DNA from: Anisakis pegreffii
Lineage: Eukaryota; Nematoda; Chromadorea; Rhabditida; Anisakidae
Assembly (NCBI GenBank): GCA_035041965.1
Contig: JAPYMA010000771.1
Span: forward strand, 1 to 64,000
Direction: 5' to 3'
Length of the DNA stretch: 64,000 nucleotides
Positions 22,706 to 36,822 of this stretch are shown here, piece after piece. The translations under genes and the position numbers were made by a program. The notes below the pieces were generated by a model. It was not told where the DNA came from and did no database searches. It saw only the letters and a program-made list of their open reading frames with translations. Each line of letters opens with the position of its first letter. Positions within the stretch are counted from its first letter, which is position 1.

Positions 22706-23274
22706 ATTTAGTGATTGTTTTGAGGGATGATGTTCGAACTGAAGCAACAAAAGATTATGTTTAAGTGGATTTGATGCATTTTAGATTGACAAGGGCAAGC
22801 AACCTGTTGATTAGTCTCATCATCTTCACTTGTAACAACGTTGTTGCATATATCATTCATCCAGCTGAAGCCTTCTCGAGCAAATTTCATTTTCAACTGG
22901 CATTATCGCGAATTGTTGCTGTTCGATTATCATATTATTATCATATTATTATCACCAACACTTTTGATTCATTTTTATTCATTTCTTTTATGTTTTTTTT
23001 TCATATGCAGACTCTCTTTTTTGCATTGAGCACTTCATCAGTTGTTTACTTCGACCCACTAAGCCGTCCAAATTAGCTCTATTTGCCGCAGTCATAGTAA
23101 TGATGTGTTCTTGTGTATCAAATATTTTGAGTATCGTTCAGCAGTGCTAGTGAACATTTAAGATACCGTCTAAGGTTAGTTTCTCATGGAGATACAGATG
23201 AATGTGAAACACTGACTAACTGAATAACTCCACAATGAAATACGCGCTTGAGGATTGTTTTTGTGATAGAATAA

Positions 23275-23420
23275 TAACATGAGTGATAATAATAATGGTA
23301 ATAATAATAACAATGATAATATTGATTGTAATAAGAATTATGAAAGCAGCAATAAGAATTGTAATATTAGCACTGCAAATAGCACTAATAATAATAATAG
23401 TAATAATGATAAAATTACTC
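23275..23420. repeat. AAT-rich microsatellite
   Basis: Interrupted AAT/GAT/AAC triplets, again producing Asn-rich frames without splice or start context. Confidence 0.7.
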
Positions 23421-23819
23421 TTTTACAATTGCCGTCATTGCTATCCTATTTCTTGTTTATCAAGTAGCCTACAATCCGAGCGAAGAGCCAAAGGTCTCTG
23501 ACTTATATCAACATCCCCCGAATTACAAACAACATGCCGACGATAAATCAACCAACTGCGCATCAATCACCACACCATTCACCTACCGTACTCACCAATC
23601 ATTCATTGGCTGTCTGCAATAGCCGTAATCGCTTTGACACGCCCATATTTGTGAAGTGCTCCGCCCACTGACCATTTTTGCACTCACTAACAACAATACA
23701 AATGATAACAGTAGCAATAATAAGAATTATGTATTCGAGGTAGTTTTGAACGTTTGAACGAATCTCTTTTCTCCTGCACATTATCAGTAATATTTCTTGT
23801 CATTTATTATCTCTATAAT

Positions 23820-23880
23820 AATGGTAATTATTATTATTATTATTATTATATTATTATGTTACTATTATTATTATTATTAC

Positions 23881-23925
<45 letters not shown>

Positions 23926-23935
23926 CAATATTACA
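23820..23935. repeat. Long ATT microsatellite
   Basis: The longest near-pure triplet run in the window, consisting almost entirely of ATT units. It lies about 230 bp upstream of the first coding exon of the forkhead gene. Confidence 0.85.
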
Positions 23936-24164
23936 AATATTATTATTACCCCTAGCAATAAGATTCGTCAACGTATCAACGAATCATCATAACGTTTGTT
24001 GTTCTTATGTGTTATTTAGAGTTTCACTAATCGTGTTTTCTTATGAGTTGATAATCACTGTTATTTGTGTTAAACAATAAAGAAGTCTAACATTCATTGC
24101 AGCAATAATTCTCGTTTGCAAACAAGCAGTAATAGCTTAATTGTTTTTATCATTTCAATCCCAT

Positions 24165-25755
<1,591 letters not shown>

Positions 25756-28700
25756 GTGAAGTTTACATGTAATTTTCACGCGTCCTATAATGAAATTATT
25801 CAAGATGATTTATTACTAGGCACAAAATGTCATTTGACACTGGATGAATTGTTCTTTTCGATCCGTTGAATAGCACCTTCTGATCTACCTCAATATTCGA
25901 TCATAAACTGTCACCAATCTAGATGAAACATTTTCTGGTGAGGCAGAATTCTTATTTTCCAATCAATCATCATCCTATTCTTCCTGTTTTGTTTCGCACA
26001 CTGATTTTTCTATCTGTGATATTTTCTACGAATCTGTTGCTTAATTATATTTGTTTATTCGTTCGTTCAACAAGGTTACAGGATAACTCCGTTGCTTTGA
26101 TTTCGTCGTTGAATTGATGTTTCATTGCATTCGTTGTTTAATGCGTTTGATTTTTGCTAATTCGCTTTGGTGAATGATGCCATCTGCGTGGTTATCAGTT
26201 AACAAATCTATGCAAATTAAGGGTATTTATTTGTTCATTTACTCGTTCGTTTACTTTTGGTATGTATGTACATATTTAAGCAAGTATATGCTAATAAGAC
26301 GAATAAAATTATGTGTGCAAGTTTTGACGTTTGAACACACCTATAGGCCATTCGACATAATGGTATCTACCGACGACGCAAACTGACCGTTTCCAGACTG
26401 ACGTTGACAGTAATGTGATGAAAAGGAAACGGAGCACATTCACACATCACATGTTTATGTTTACGCATATCAATTATCATTTATTTGATACACCAACATG
26501 TATTTACGATGAACTCAGCATGACGATGATTATGACAACGATGAGATGATAGAAATGCGATCAGCAAACATGAGCAAGCAAAATGGACAGATATATCTAG
26601 ATACTAATTATAGAGTCGGTCGGCGGCATTTGTAAATCGCAACAATTACCAGATCATTTTTTGTGATATGTTTGACTTCGTGCACAGTTAGCTTGTAGTG
26701 GTGACATACATGTGTGTTTCCGCTTAGATACGAAGAAATTCGTGTAGTCATCAATCTTTATCATTATCTGTTCGACATATGCGTATTATTCATGTACGCG
26801 CGTATATGTGTGTCTACATAATTATACGTGTGTGAGGCGAACTCTGATCTGTTTCATTTGAACAAATCAACGAAAATGTTTTGTGCAGCGTTTAGATGAA
26901 ACTTGAGTGGTCATCACTGGTGGTATAGAAATGAAGAAAAGCTTTCTATAGTGATGCTTTATAAATTTGCTGTTGTTTTTGACGTATATATGAGGCGGAT
27001 ATTGAGAAAATAAAGTGAATCAAGGAAGAGATTGAAACATTTTATGCAAAGTGTAAAAGCATATGTGTTCGTGCATATCAATTTTCACCTGGTTCAGCTT
27101 GCGCTAAGCATTCGATAGTGGTGTTATGAGCGGTGTTTGTTTCTTGGTAGTTCATAAATCTTTTTCAAGTTTGCGATGCATCACATATCAAATAGATAAC
27201 TTGCTCGATGAATATGCGCAATGATTGCAACATCACTTCACAGTTCACAGTACTACTCCTAATATTTCAGCCTGCGGTTATTGTCAGAGTTTCTTTGAAG
27301 TTTCTTCAATTTAAGAACAACTGTTTTTTGTTGATCGTCGTCACTCTTCGTTTTGGTCTCTTCTTTATGCTATCATCCGATAAAGTCAAAAACAAAACAA
27401 CAATAAGTGATACATACAAACAAAAACAATTACATCTACTGAAAGAATCACAAAATTGGCATTGAAGCGTCTGTTATCACTATCATTGTTGTTATCATTG
27501 AGACGAATATCCGTAGGTTTTGTAGTTATTTTGTCAATAAATTATTCGTTTTTGGTAATATGTTTTTGGTAATGTGTGGTAGTATGATCGACGTGATTCT
27601 CAGCGACTAACACAAGCATGTTTCACTTACCGTAAACGAAAATTGATCACTGACTGCTTGAACCCATCAGAATATTATTGTCTATTTCTTTAGCCATATT
27701 CATATTTACTAATATTTGCTTATCCAATAATCCATAACACCTAGAATAAGAGTTAAAAGGATCATATTAAAGAAGTGATACAAACACGTATAAAGGTGAT
27801 GACTGAGATGAGAACTGATGATCAAACAAGGTTCGACCATCCAAACTAAGGTGGGTAGTTTGTTTTTAGTTCGTTGAACGCCACTAAAAAATCTGCCTTT
27901 CTGTCTGCTCAACTGTGTGTAAATAAACAATTCACCGGCATAAGTAGTAGCCCACATGAATGGTATTTCGAGCAAGGTTTATATAAACAGTGAACGAATA
28001 CTCGAAAACAAAAAACTGTCATTACAATAATCATTACTATTGCTTTTATTGATATTACTGTAATTATTGTTGTCATTGTTATAGTCACTACGGATGCTGT
28101 CATTGCTATAGACTAAAAAGCAGTTCGCATATTGTATATCATGTACTGTTCTAAAGGTTAGCTTGAATAACTTATGGCTTTACAGTGATATTGGGTCAAC
28201 GGGCGAAAAGGTATTTAAGTTTGTTTCTTTTAAAGATGTAGCAATGAAAAAGTAAATAAATGAATAAGTTATTAACAAAATAGACAAACAGGAACTCAAG
28301 TGAATAATTAAATAAACAAATGAATAATAAATGAGTTAATGGCCAGATACATAAATAAATATATGAATAAATACATAAATAAATAAATAAACGTACAGAT
28401 AGAGCAAATGAGACTAATTATAGATCACACAAAGTAACGGCTAAATGAACAAGCGAACAGCTTGTTTTAGCAACTCATATCAAGGATGGATTAGTTCTAA
28501 TTAACTATTTTATTGCTAGAAACGAACGATTTTAAGCAGCTTTCAAGAGGATTTATACTGCGATATAGCATTTTCAACAACGGTTCTAACGCGTTTCTCG
28601 ATTAGTGCTCATCATTAAGGTGTGCTGTTCTCAGATATTATTACTATTATTATTGTTATTATTTATGCATACATACATATACATATGCATATTCACTGTT

Positions 28701-28834
28701 TAGACTATCTGTTAATCCTTGAGCACCAGATGCCGCTTATAGTGGGACGAATGAAATGAACACTTTGTCTCTTCTTTTATTTATTTGCATATCACCTCTT
28801 GATTTTCATTACCACTTCATAGGTATTGCTAATA

Positions 28835-28965
28835 GCCAAAATAATAATAATAATATTATAATAATAACAATAATAACAGTACTAATAATAACAATAATAT
28901 TAGAAATAATAATAACAATAATATTCATATTATATATATATATATATGCATATATAATACATCAA
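28835..28965. repeat. AAT and TA microsatellite
   Basis: AATAATAAT triplets grade into a (TA)n run (tatatatatatatatat). Non-coding. Confidence 0.75.
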
Positions 28966-29867
28966 TAATATTTAACAAGCTTATTATATTCAAAAACTAC
29001 CGTCTTCATAATTCATTTTGACTATCCATTCATGCATCTTTTTTCGATATTATCGGAGCATCATAGAAGAAGAACTGTTCACTAATTAACTGCCAGGATA
29101 ATAAAAGAAAGTAAGTTATTGTATCAAATGCTTTTATAATAGCTAAGAATATAGAACCAAACGTTTGATCAATTCAAAAACTATGAAGTGAGATTCAATT
29201 ATTTGTTGACCTTATCTACTTTATCAGTTATGATTTATTTACGACGTTGTTCTGTTGCTATGTGCAACTGAGCATTATCATAAATCAAACGTATGCTCAA
29301 TTGTGGGTATTACAATCAGTCTTTTACGATCTATCATTCTCCACTTCATTAATTTTATGTTGTTGTTTCACTAATTGCCGTTACTGCTGCTAGAATCTTA
29401 TTATCAAACAATTGCCCCTCAGCGATAACAGCTGCTGACCAAGATTGGCAGTCAACCAGTGATTTTTTCCTCTGTTTTTTCGTCCGAAATTGAGCGTTAT
29501 CATAAATCAAATATTATCATAAATCCGTTCCACAAAGGTTCTAGCTTTCTTGATCACTCTGTTGGAGTTGGCCAAATAATTTTTTCCCCAATCAGATAGT
29601 CAATTACCAAAAAGTTGTTTGATATGGGACGAAAGCAACTCTATTATGTAAGAGATCGATTAAAAGCAAGCGATTACATTGCTGTTATACATTGTGATCT
29701 GTAGCGAAACAAAAAAAAACAATGAACTAAACAATTTCAATTATGAACAACAGTAGGTCAGAGCCAATCATGATTTTGCCTTGGATTGGCTTTAAGAATT
29801 TGCAAACCCTCATCTTATTCAGCACCACGAACTTACGGCTCATTTGTTACCTCTAAACTAATAATGT

Positions 29868-30040
29868 TTCTGTTCCAGCTAAACTGTTCTCTTCATGTTC
29901 TGTTCCGAGGAACTGAACAGAATAGCTGTACAAAGTGGAGATACATCACGGCAGTGGAATAGGACAGAACAGTGCAGAAATGGACCGGAATAGTTCAAAA
30001 GATGGAGCATAGTAGAACTTGACTATTCCTCGAACTATTG
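29868..30040. repeat. Possible dispersed element with repeated GGAACAGAAC-like words
   Basis: The words gttctgttcc, ggaactgaacaga, ggaataggacagaacag and ggaccggaatag recur within 170 bp, and the first two can form a small hairpin. No terminal repeats or target duplications are clear. Confidence 0.25.
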
Positions 30041-31394
30041 CATCGGAGTGATTAGGACACTATGAAAACATTCACACATTCGCAGCAAAACCTTTTAACG
30101 CCATCATATCCTTGCTGACGGCTCACTTCAGTGAAGTTCTTCAATACAATCAAACAACGTTTTATTCAATAGATAACATTTGTTCACCGTTTGAAGGTAT
30201 TGTTTATTTGGAGTGTATAAATGAATGCATAAGTGAATAAACTGATAATGAATTGATTTAAGTGGCATCATATTCAATGCAAAAGAAGTACTAAGAGTCA
30301 ATTTGTTATTTGTTATTATTATTATTACCATTATTTACAATGCATAATCGTCTTTCTACATTGAATTGAGCGGCGACTAAAAGATATTCATTCAGTGTAA
30401 ACCTATACCTTCCTATTATACTAATTGCAAACATTTTTCGCTTTTTAATTTTGCTTTTTGAGTTTTCTTTTGTTGTTTTATTGTTATTTCTCAAACATTT
30501 TGCTTATTCATTTTAAAGAGTTTTGTTGCACGAGCATTAGCAGCAGTAACAAATCACATTCATTCTTCAACTTTTCAGCAATCAATCACATTTTATTGTC
30601 ATTATGAGCAACGAGCAAATGCTTCCCTTCTCCCTTGCCTGCATTCGTCTTCTTCACAACAAAATTATCACCATAATCGCTACTATCAAGAAATAAGTGA
30701 AACTGGTATCATTAATTTCCCATTTTATTTCAACTCAGTTTACTGGCTCATTTTGTGTCTCTGAAATGAAAAACGTTCAAATGAATGAAAAGTGGACGGA
30801 ACGATGATGTTGTGCATTTATGTAAATAATGAAAATATTTATTTAAAAACACCGAACGTATTACCAACTCGTTATCGATGAAACGTTTGATTGACACATC
30901 AAGAGACAACATCTTTCACATTTCATAATCATCATCATCATTATTTTTGACATCAATATGAGTTTATTTTCAACTTACATACACACACACCAAAACATTA
31001 GTCAGCAGCTGTCCGGTTAGCTACTTCACGGCATTCATTCATTCTCAGTACATACACATAAAAGAATCCTTACACTTACCTATCACTCTTATCTGCAGTT
31101 CTAATTGAGAAACGAACCGATCAAGTCAAATTTTGCACAAAGTTGGATTACTGTTTACCGAACTGCACACAAATCTACCAGTTAAGTACCACTGGTCAAA
31201 GCGTAGCTTGTTGACAGTGCGAGAAAAAGCAAGGCGCAATCTCTTCATTGTCACCGAAAATAACGTATTTGTGTATATTTGTACGGGTGTTTCTGGATTT
31301 TATAGTTGGTCAAAAATTTGAATTCATAAAGGTTGACAGCGGACGCAGTCCAAATGCAACGGTCATCAACTGATTGAAAAAAGTGTTAATGAAG

Positions 31395-31750
31395 TGTATT
31401 GTTGATCGATGAGTTAGTGAAACAGGCGATTAACAGCGCTAGAGTGATTCAAAAGCTGGAGGAAAGTGGTGTCGTTGGGGGGACTACACGGGTAAGGAAT
31501 GATACACATACAGTTGACGCCATAGTGACTGTAATAAGCGTTACTGTTGAAGTGTTCGCTATCTTCAAACCATCTCATCTCTTTACGGTAACATATATAT
31601 AATCTGAACTGATCGGTGGGAAATGATGATAATCTATTGAAATTGTAGACAAAATGGAGTCCAATCGACCCGACCCGACAACGATGTGCAAGACCACATG
31701 CGGTGGGATTTCGATTGAGCGGTAGCCCATTATCACCTTTATGTCCTTAA
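31395..31750 (+). CDS. Candidate two-exon 3' end of a small unknown gene
   Basis: Exon 31395-31491 encodes a helical, charged segment (LIDELVKQAINSARVIQKLE, then ESGVVGGTTR) and ends at a strong donor (cgg|gtaagg). Exon 31649-31750 follows attgtag and encodes TKWSPIDPTRQRCARPHAVG and a short remainder to a TAA. Phases agree (0/0). No ATG exon was identified; an open stretch at 31133-31255 could belong upstream. The family is not recognised. Confidence 0.35.
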
Positions 31751-32731
31751 CCGCCCTCTCATAAGAGATTGAATTTGTTGCGGCACACTTGTATGATGAT
31801 GCATGTTACATGTTTTCATGTATTAAACCTTTTGATTTATTTGTAATTATTTATTGCTCATTGCATACGATGTTTTTGTTTTATCTATTCCAATGTGATG
31901 TTATTTTCGAACAGAATAATTATAGTGGCAATGTTAACATAATTACAATAACAATCACAACACCATGCTGCTACTTACCAGCAATATTAATCATTCATAA
32001 CAGCAATACCCATCTTCTTTATTGCATTAGCAATTAACAGTTTACATAGTTCTATAATAATGCACATCTTCCATACATCGCAATTCCTTGTTATCAGGTT
32101 AGTGATATGATAATTGAATTAATGAGCACATTCAAACTTGAATAAAAATACAGCATAATCAAAATGATTGATATAAACAAACAATACGATTCAAAAAGAA
32201 TGGATGAACAAGTGAATAAAATTATAAATGAATAAATAAACAAGCAAATGGATACACATCACACATGAAACGAGTGCGAAGTTTGAATGAAACAATACGA
32301 TACAACAAAATGAGGAGCAAAAAATCATTAAACGATTTCCGAGACCAAAACGATTCGAAGCTTCCGTTCAAAATACACGTAAAACATGAAAGAATAAAAA
32401 AAAAGAATCAAAATAGCACCATAAAACGCACAGTCAACGCCAAAAACCGATAATAATACACGAAAAAGAAGCACCACAAGAAATAAAAAAGGAGGTAGAA
32501 CGTGAGTGATTTGACATTGATAACGATAAATACAATAATTATAAATGTTCCAGGATAGGCGCATGTTTAATAGAAGTAAATATAAATGCAAAATTACTTG
32601 CAGATATCGTAACCACTCGGAGCGCAGTAATGCTCTGGTGGTTTAGTGGAATGTATAGTCATAATAAATAGATGAATAAATAAATAGCGATACATTTAAA
32701 ATAAATTTCATTCGTAAATAATGCTTCTACC

Positions 32732-35351
32732 CTATTTTTCTGAGTTCGAACATCTCAGAGCTGCGCAAATTTCCGTTTTCTCGACGATTGCATCGGTGGT
32801 CGAAGAACTAGAAAAAACAGCTTGCATGTCGTCAACATTCACATTAAAATCAGCACGCGGATTACCAACGGTGTTATTACCATCACTATTACGCTTGCTT
32901 TTATCAGCAGCACTGATAACGGCACTCCTTCCTGCCGGATGCCACCGGCAATAATAAACAATCATGATGAGAATTCCACAGAGGAACATTCCCAAAGCCA
33001 ACACAACGACAGTTCGTTTATAAGGATATGTGAACTGCTCGGTGCTGAACAACATCGTTGCCATCATCTGTAAACAAATCAGTATTCTATACAGATCAAG
33101 ACGGTGCACTTCAATTAAAAACCGTCTAAACAACACGACGTGTACAACAATGTCATTGAACCTTGTGCACAGCAAAGTTGACTGATACCCAAACAGCATT
33201 GTTTTCAGCACTGCAAAATGAAGAAAAGCTGTTACCAAATTTTCGACGAACTCAATGAGATATGCGATTGTATAACGCCAACGTGTCGGTCCTTCGGCCA
33301 TATTGAACGGCGTGAATAGATGTACGATCGCACAAATTAACAACAAACCATACTTAATCGGTACGACACTTGGTTGTGAATCAACATGCTTAACGGCAAC
33401 ACACATTTACACTACACCATATTATCACAGGCTTACATGTCTACACAAATACTTATATGCACATACCTTAAGTATGAAGCGTTTGAAGGGAAGCAAAATT
33501 AATGAAATTAACCTGTAGAACTCACCTGAAGTGCTGCAATATGCAGCAGTGATAAACAAAAATGAACTAGGATAAGTAGTGCGGTCCAAAAACGGAATGC
33601 TAAAACGAATAGTACCAATAGCAGGTAACGTGCGGAGATCGTTAAGCAACGCCATAATAACTGCAAAGTTTAGTTTATCTTATCATAAAACAACAGCGCA
33701 ATGAACACATACACTATATGATAAGCATGTGGCAAAAACGATAATATTATGCGACAATAATGATAAGGAAGTGATAATATGCACCTGCAGGAGTGTTTCG
33801 AATGGTGATAAATTGAGCTTATCAGGCCGAGCGATTCGCAAACTTCTATGCTGAATACAAATTGACCAACAAAGTGATAGCAGCGACATGATTATGGAAA
33901 GCAATTGAAAATACACTGAAAGTGACGTACATGCATTCAAACTTGAACCAGTTTAAATATGCAAATGAGAGATAACTGCTGATCGGTGCATTCAGATAAA
34001 GTCTTCGAATAATTCACAACAACTCACTCCATAGTTGAATCGGTTCGGATGACTGTAACCACCAAAGAGAATGTGCCAGAACAACACCTTGTATTAAAAG
34101 TTGAGGAGCAGACTCTAGAAATGCCTCAAAAAACCTGGAAAATAGAGAAATCATGGAGCGAAAAACAACACATAAGATATCAGGCAAGAATGAACAAAAG
34201 AACATAGACATGCGACTCGATCACTCATATGGACGAACGAGTCTATAATGTAGTCCTTTTTCTGTTTAATCTCACCTCAGCAGGGATGCATCACGATCTG
34301 CTTCAGCCATTTTGTGATAGAAATAACGTCTTTGTCGATCATTTGAAGCTCTACGAAACCTGACAGCTGCCTTTATCGCATCAACATACCAAAGTACAGG
34401 TCCTAACTGAATTCGCAAAATATTTGAACGGAACCAAAGTGGTAATCACTTACTGTGTTGTACAAGCTATGACGTATTCATGAAAGGAATATGCTATTAA
34501 CAAAAATCTTCATTCACATGAGATAGATGAAAATTTCTGCGAAATGATTGGCAGCTTAAAAAAGGGAAAGACGAAATTGAATACGTATATGTAGGGGTTT
34601 CGCAGGAAATACTCATAAACGAAGATGTACGATGTTTGGAAGAGACCTGAAAAAAACACGCGAACAAACGAAGCGATAAGGACGAGGATTCAACCGACGA
34701 GCAACAGATTGGTGCTGTCGTTGTCGTCTGAGTGTCGTTTCTTTCTCGATAACTACTCGATGCGAGTCGACTATCATCAATCCACCAAACGAATGAGATC
34801 GTATTTAAAGCGATCGACGGTAAAACGATCAGTAAAGATATGAATGTGAAAGCCCAAAACTGCAAAACAAACAAACCGACGTGTAATGACTATTAACATA
34901 ATTAATAAATATTTGTTTTTGCTCATTCGAAGAAGAGACACTCAAGAAATGTATACGTCGAAAATATTGCAATGGACTCACTCGTTGAGCACGAAAATGT
35001 ATATAGGCGCTTATTACATCGAAGCCAATATCGAGAACGTAGGAAATGGCTGAGATTACGAAACAAAATATATCGAATTTGCGGACAATTAATATACGTG
35101 GAAATCGATCTGATTCATCGTGTTCCAATTCACGTCGATTAAGAACTGAAAATTCGAAAATAAAATCGCTTTGCAACAGCGAAACAAATACGTGATATTT
35201 TGATGAGAGAGTAAAATTTCGAATATTATTTCAAACCTCTTAATGATACCAAAGGAGCATTGGGACGGTGTTGACGAAATTGCTCTTTACTTGACGAGCA
35301 ACCATCATGAAAATACACTAATTTGGGGGTCAGACGTTCGAAAAGTACCAT
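32732..35351 (-). CDS. ced-8: XK-related protein, CED-8-like
   Basis: Nine exons (5' to 3'): 35237-35351, 34982-35145, 34647-34859, 34276-34406, 34028-34134, 33785-33915, 33526-33660, 33212-33388 and 32732-33067. All phases match, giving 502 residues. XK-family proteins are multipass plasma-membrane proteins; CED-8 and Xkr8 expose phosphatidylserine on apoptotic cells after caspase cleavage. Family blocks in order: FCFVISAISYVLDIGFDVIS, FWAFTFISLLIVLPS, LGPVLWYVDAIKAAVRFRRA, FFEAFLESAPQLLIQ, LLSLCWSICIQHRSLRIAR, RYLLLVLFVLAFRFW, EGPTRWRYTIAYLIEFVEN and LALGMFLCGILIMIVYYCRW followed by HPAG. About eight to ten TM helices. The N-terminus contains HDESDR about ten residues before TM1, a caspase-like motif. 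The acceptor of exon 8 and the donor at 33211 are the least certain borders. The symbol is by resemblance only. Confidence 0.88.
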
Positions 35352-35734
35352 TTTCTAGGCAGTTTCTAAATGTTCACACATCGTTTATCAAATGAACTGA
35401 AATGAATACAGTCAAAAGATGCACGTTTCAATTGTAATTCACATTAATCTGCTGACCACATACGATAGGTAAACAAGCACTCCGCCGAGTGCACATTATG
35501 ACAACGTGCTGGCAGTTGAGATGACTTGAACCTCTTCCCATCTGTGTGACGAGAACAATCTTATGGCAACGATTCAGCTCTTTGTAAAGAAAAAAGACTA
35601 ACTGATCAAGTTATCAACGATCTAATTTTGCAAAAATAGAAAAGTAATGGAGTATCCGAACTCTTCTCCATGTAAAGACGAAGCTTCGAAAAATTCAAAA
35701 GCCGGGCATATATACACTTATCAACGATAATTTT

Positions 35735-36822
35735 TCACATCAAACATTTCAAATTCTCATCTGTCTCACTGCATTTTTTGAAATCACTCTGAATGACTGC
35801 ATAGCGATTCATAAGAAGTTTCGCAAGTTCGAAGACAATAAATATGTTGAACCAAAACCAAAAAAACTGTGTGCGGTTAATGAGGTTATAAGTAATTACT
35901 GCACAGGTAACAGTCACACTACACTGAGTGCTTAGCAATGGCTTCAAATCATATTCATGATCAAACCATCAAAAAAAATTCATACGTTATCACCACAACA
36001 ACAATAATAGACGATTTATTGTCATTCAGTTTACATTCAGTCAGTAGTAATAGCAACCGAAATAATCAATGAATGAGGGCAAAACAATGAAACATTTTGC
36101 TCTGATGAAAAATCACATGAATATCTTCGAATAAATGAATCTTTTCAATGGATATATTTATCTATTACATCAGTTCTCAAGAATACATGGCTGTATTTCT
36201 CAACTATAAACTGACGATACTCCACATATTTCACGCTAAACAAGTATCAATAGAACTTGACCGTAAATTCAATCCAACAGTATCACACGAAGCATTATCA
36301 AAAAAGAAAGAATTATCATAACTGAATGATAGATAGCTAGCTGTGATAATGCTCAGCGTACAGTTGTGAAGATATTCCTCAGCTGAATCCTACTTTCTAT
36401 TAATTACAGGAATGAATAAGTAATTACAATCGCAATATGAAACAAACAAGAGAACAAAACTGGAAATAATAATGAATATATATAATTACACACTTCAATA
36501 CTGATAGTAATGGTAATAACAACAATAATGATAATAATATGCACTAAAAATTTTGGCTGAAATGCGATACTGTAATAATGATAACACCAAACACTTCTTT
36601 TTGCTGCCCAGTCATAAGTTCTATAACCGTTCAAATAAAAAAGTATACTTATAGGTATTATGCAACGATGAGTACAATAATGCAAATAGCAATAATAATG
36701 ATCACAGTTCCGAGAACGCTACTGACACAGTGATAATATGGAACGAATCCATCAATATCAGTTGAATAAGAACTAAAGAATTCGAACGGTGTTTCCTCTA
36801 CGGAAATAATCCATCTGCTCAT
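35735..36822 (-). CDS. Candidate small membrane protein overlapping RFK 3' end
   Basis: An ATG at 36822 opens a frame beginning MSRWIISVEETPFEFFSSYS. It then continues through a hydrophobic helix (VSSVLGTVIIIIAICII) to a possible donor at 36675. A second supported open exon, 35735-35866, follows a cacacag acceptor in the same phase (0). It encodes FFWFWFNIFIVFELAKLLMN and a Cys-containing hydrophilic tail to a TGA. Other small exons may lie between. The first 50 bases overlap the last coding bases of riboflavin kinase in another frame on the same strand. The family is not recognised. The gene may instead be part of a read-through or alternative 3' end of RFK. Confidence 0.33.

Larger units (their letters stand above)
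17740..24160. other. Gene-poor region upstream of the forkhead gene
   Basis: About 6.4 kb without a recognised gene. It contains two weak coding candidates (19191-19291 minus, 21724-21912 plus) and several ATT/AAT microsatellites (22.2-22.33, 22.6-22.7, 23.28-23.42, 23.82-23.94 kb). The rest is AT-rich with nothing I can support. Long non-coding upstream DNA is common around developmental transcription factor genes. Confidence 0.6.
25756..31394. other. Gene-poor region after the forkhead gene
   Basis: About 5.6 kb with no supported gene. It contains TGAATAAA-like tetranucleotide-rich DNA at 28.25-28.40 kb, an AAT/TA microsatellite at 28.84-28.96 kb, and a short patch with repeated GGAACAGAAC-like words at 29.87-30.04 kb. 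Otherwise it is AT-rich and featureless. Confidence 0.6.

Noticed and set aside
23754..24080. 108-codon frame upstream of the forkhead gene
   Set aside because: A 20-plus leucine run comes from the ATT array; there is no start context and no homology.
35470..35515. Possible extra SINE head fragment (gtgcacattatg near ctccgccgag)
   Set aside because: Only about ten bases match the SINE head and the order of words is not preserved.
36404..36685. 93-codon minus-strand frame
   Set aside because: No phase-compatible splice to RFK or to the neighbouring candidate; the composition reflects AT-rich repeats.
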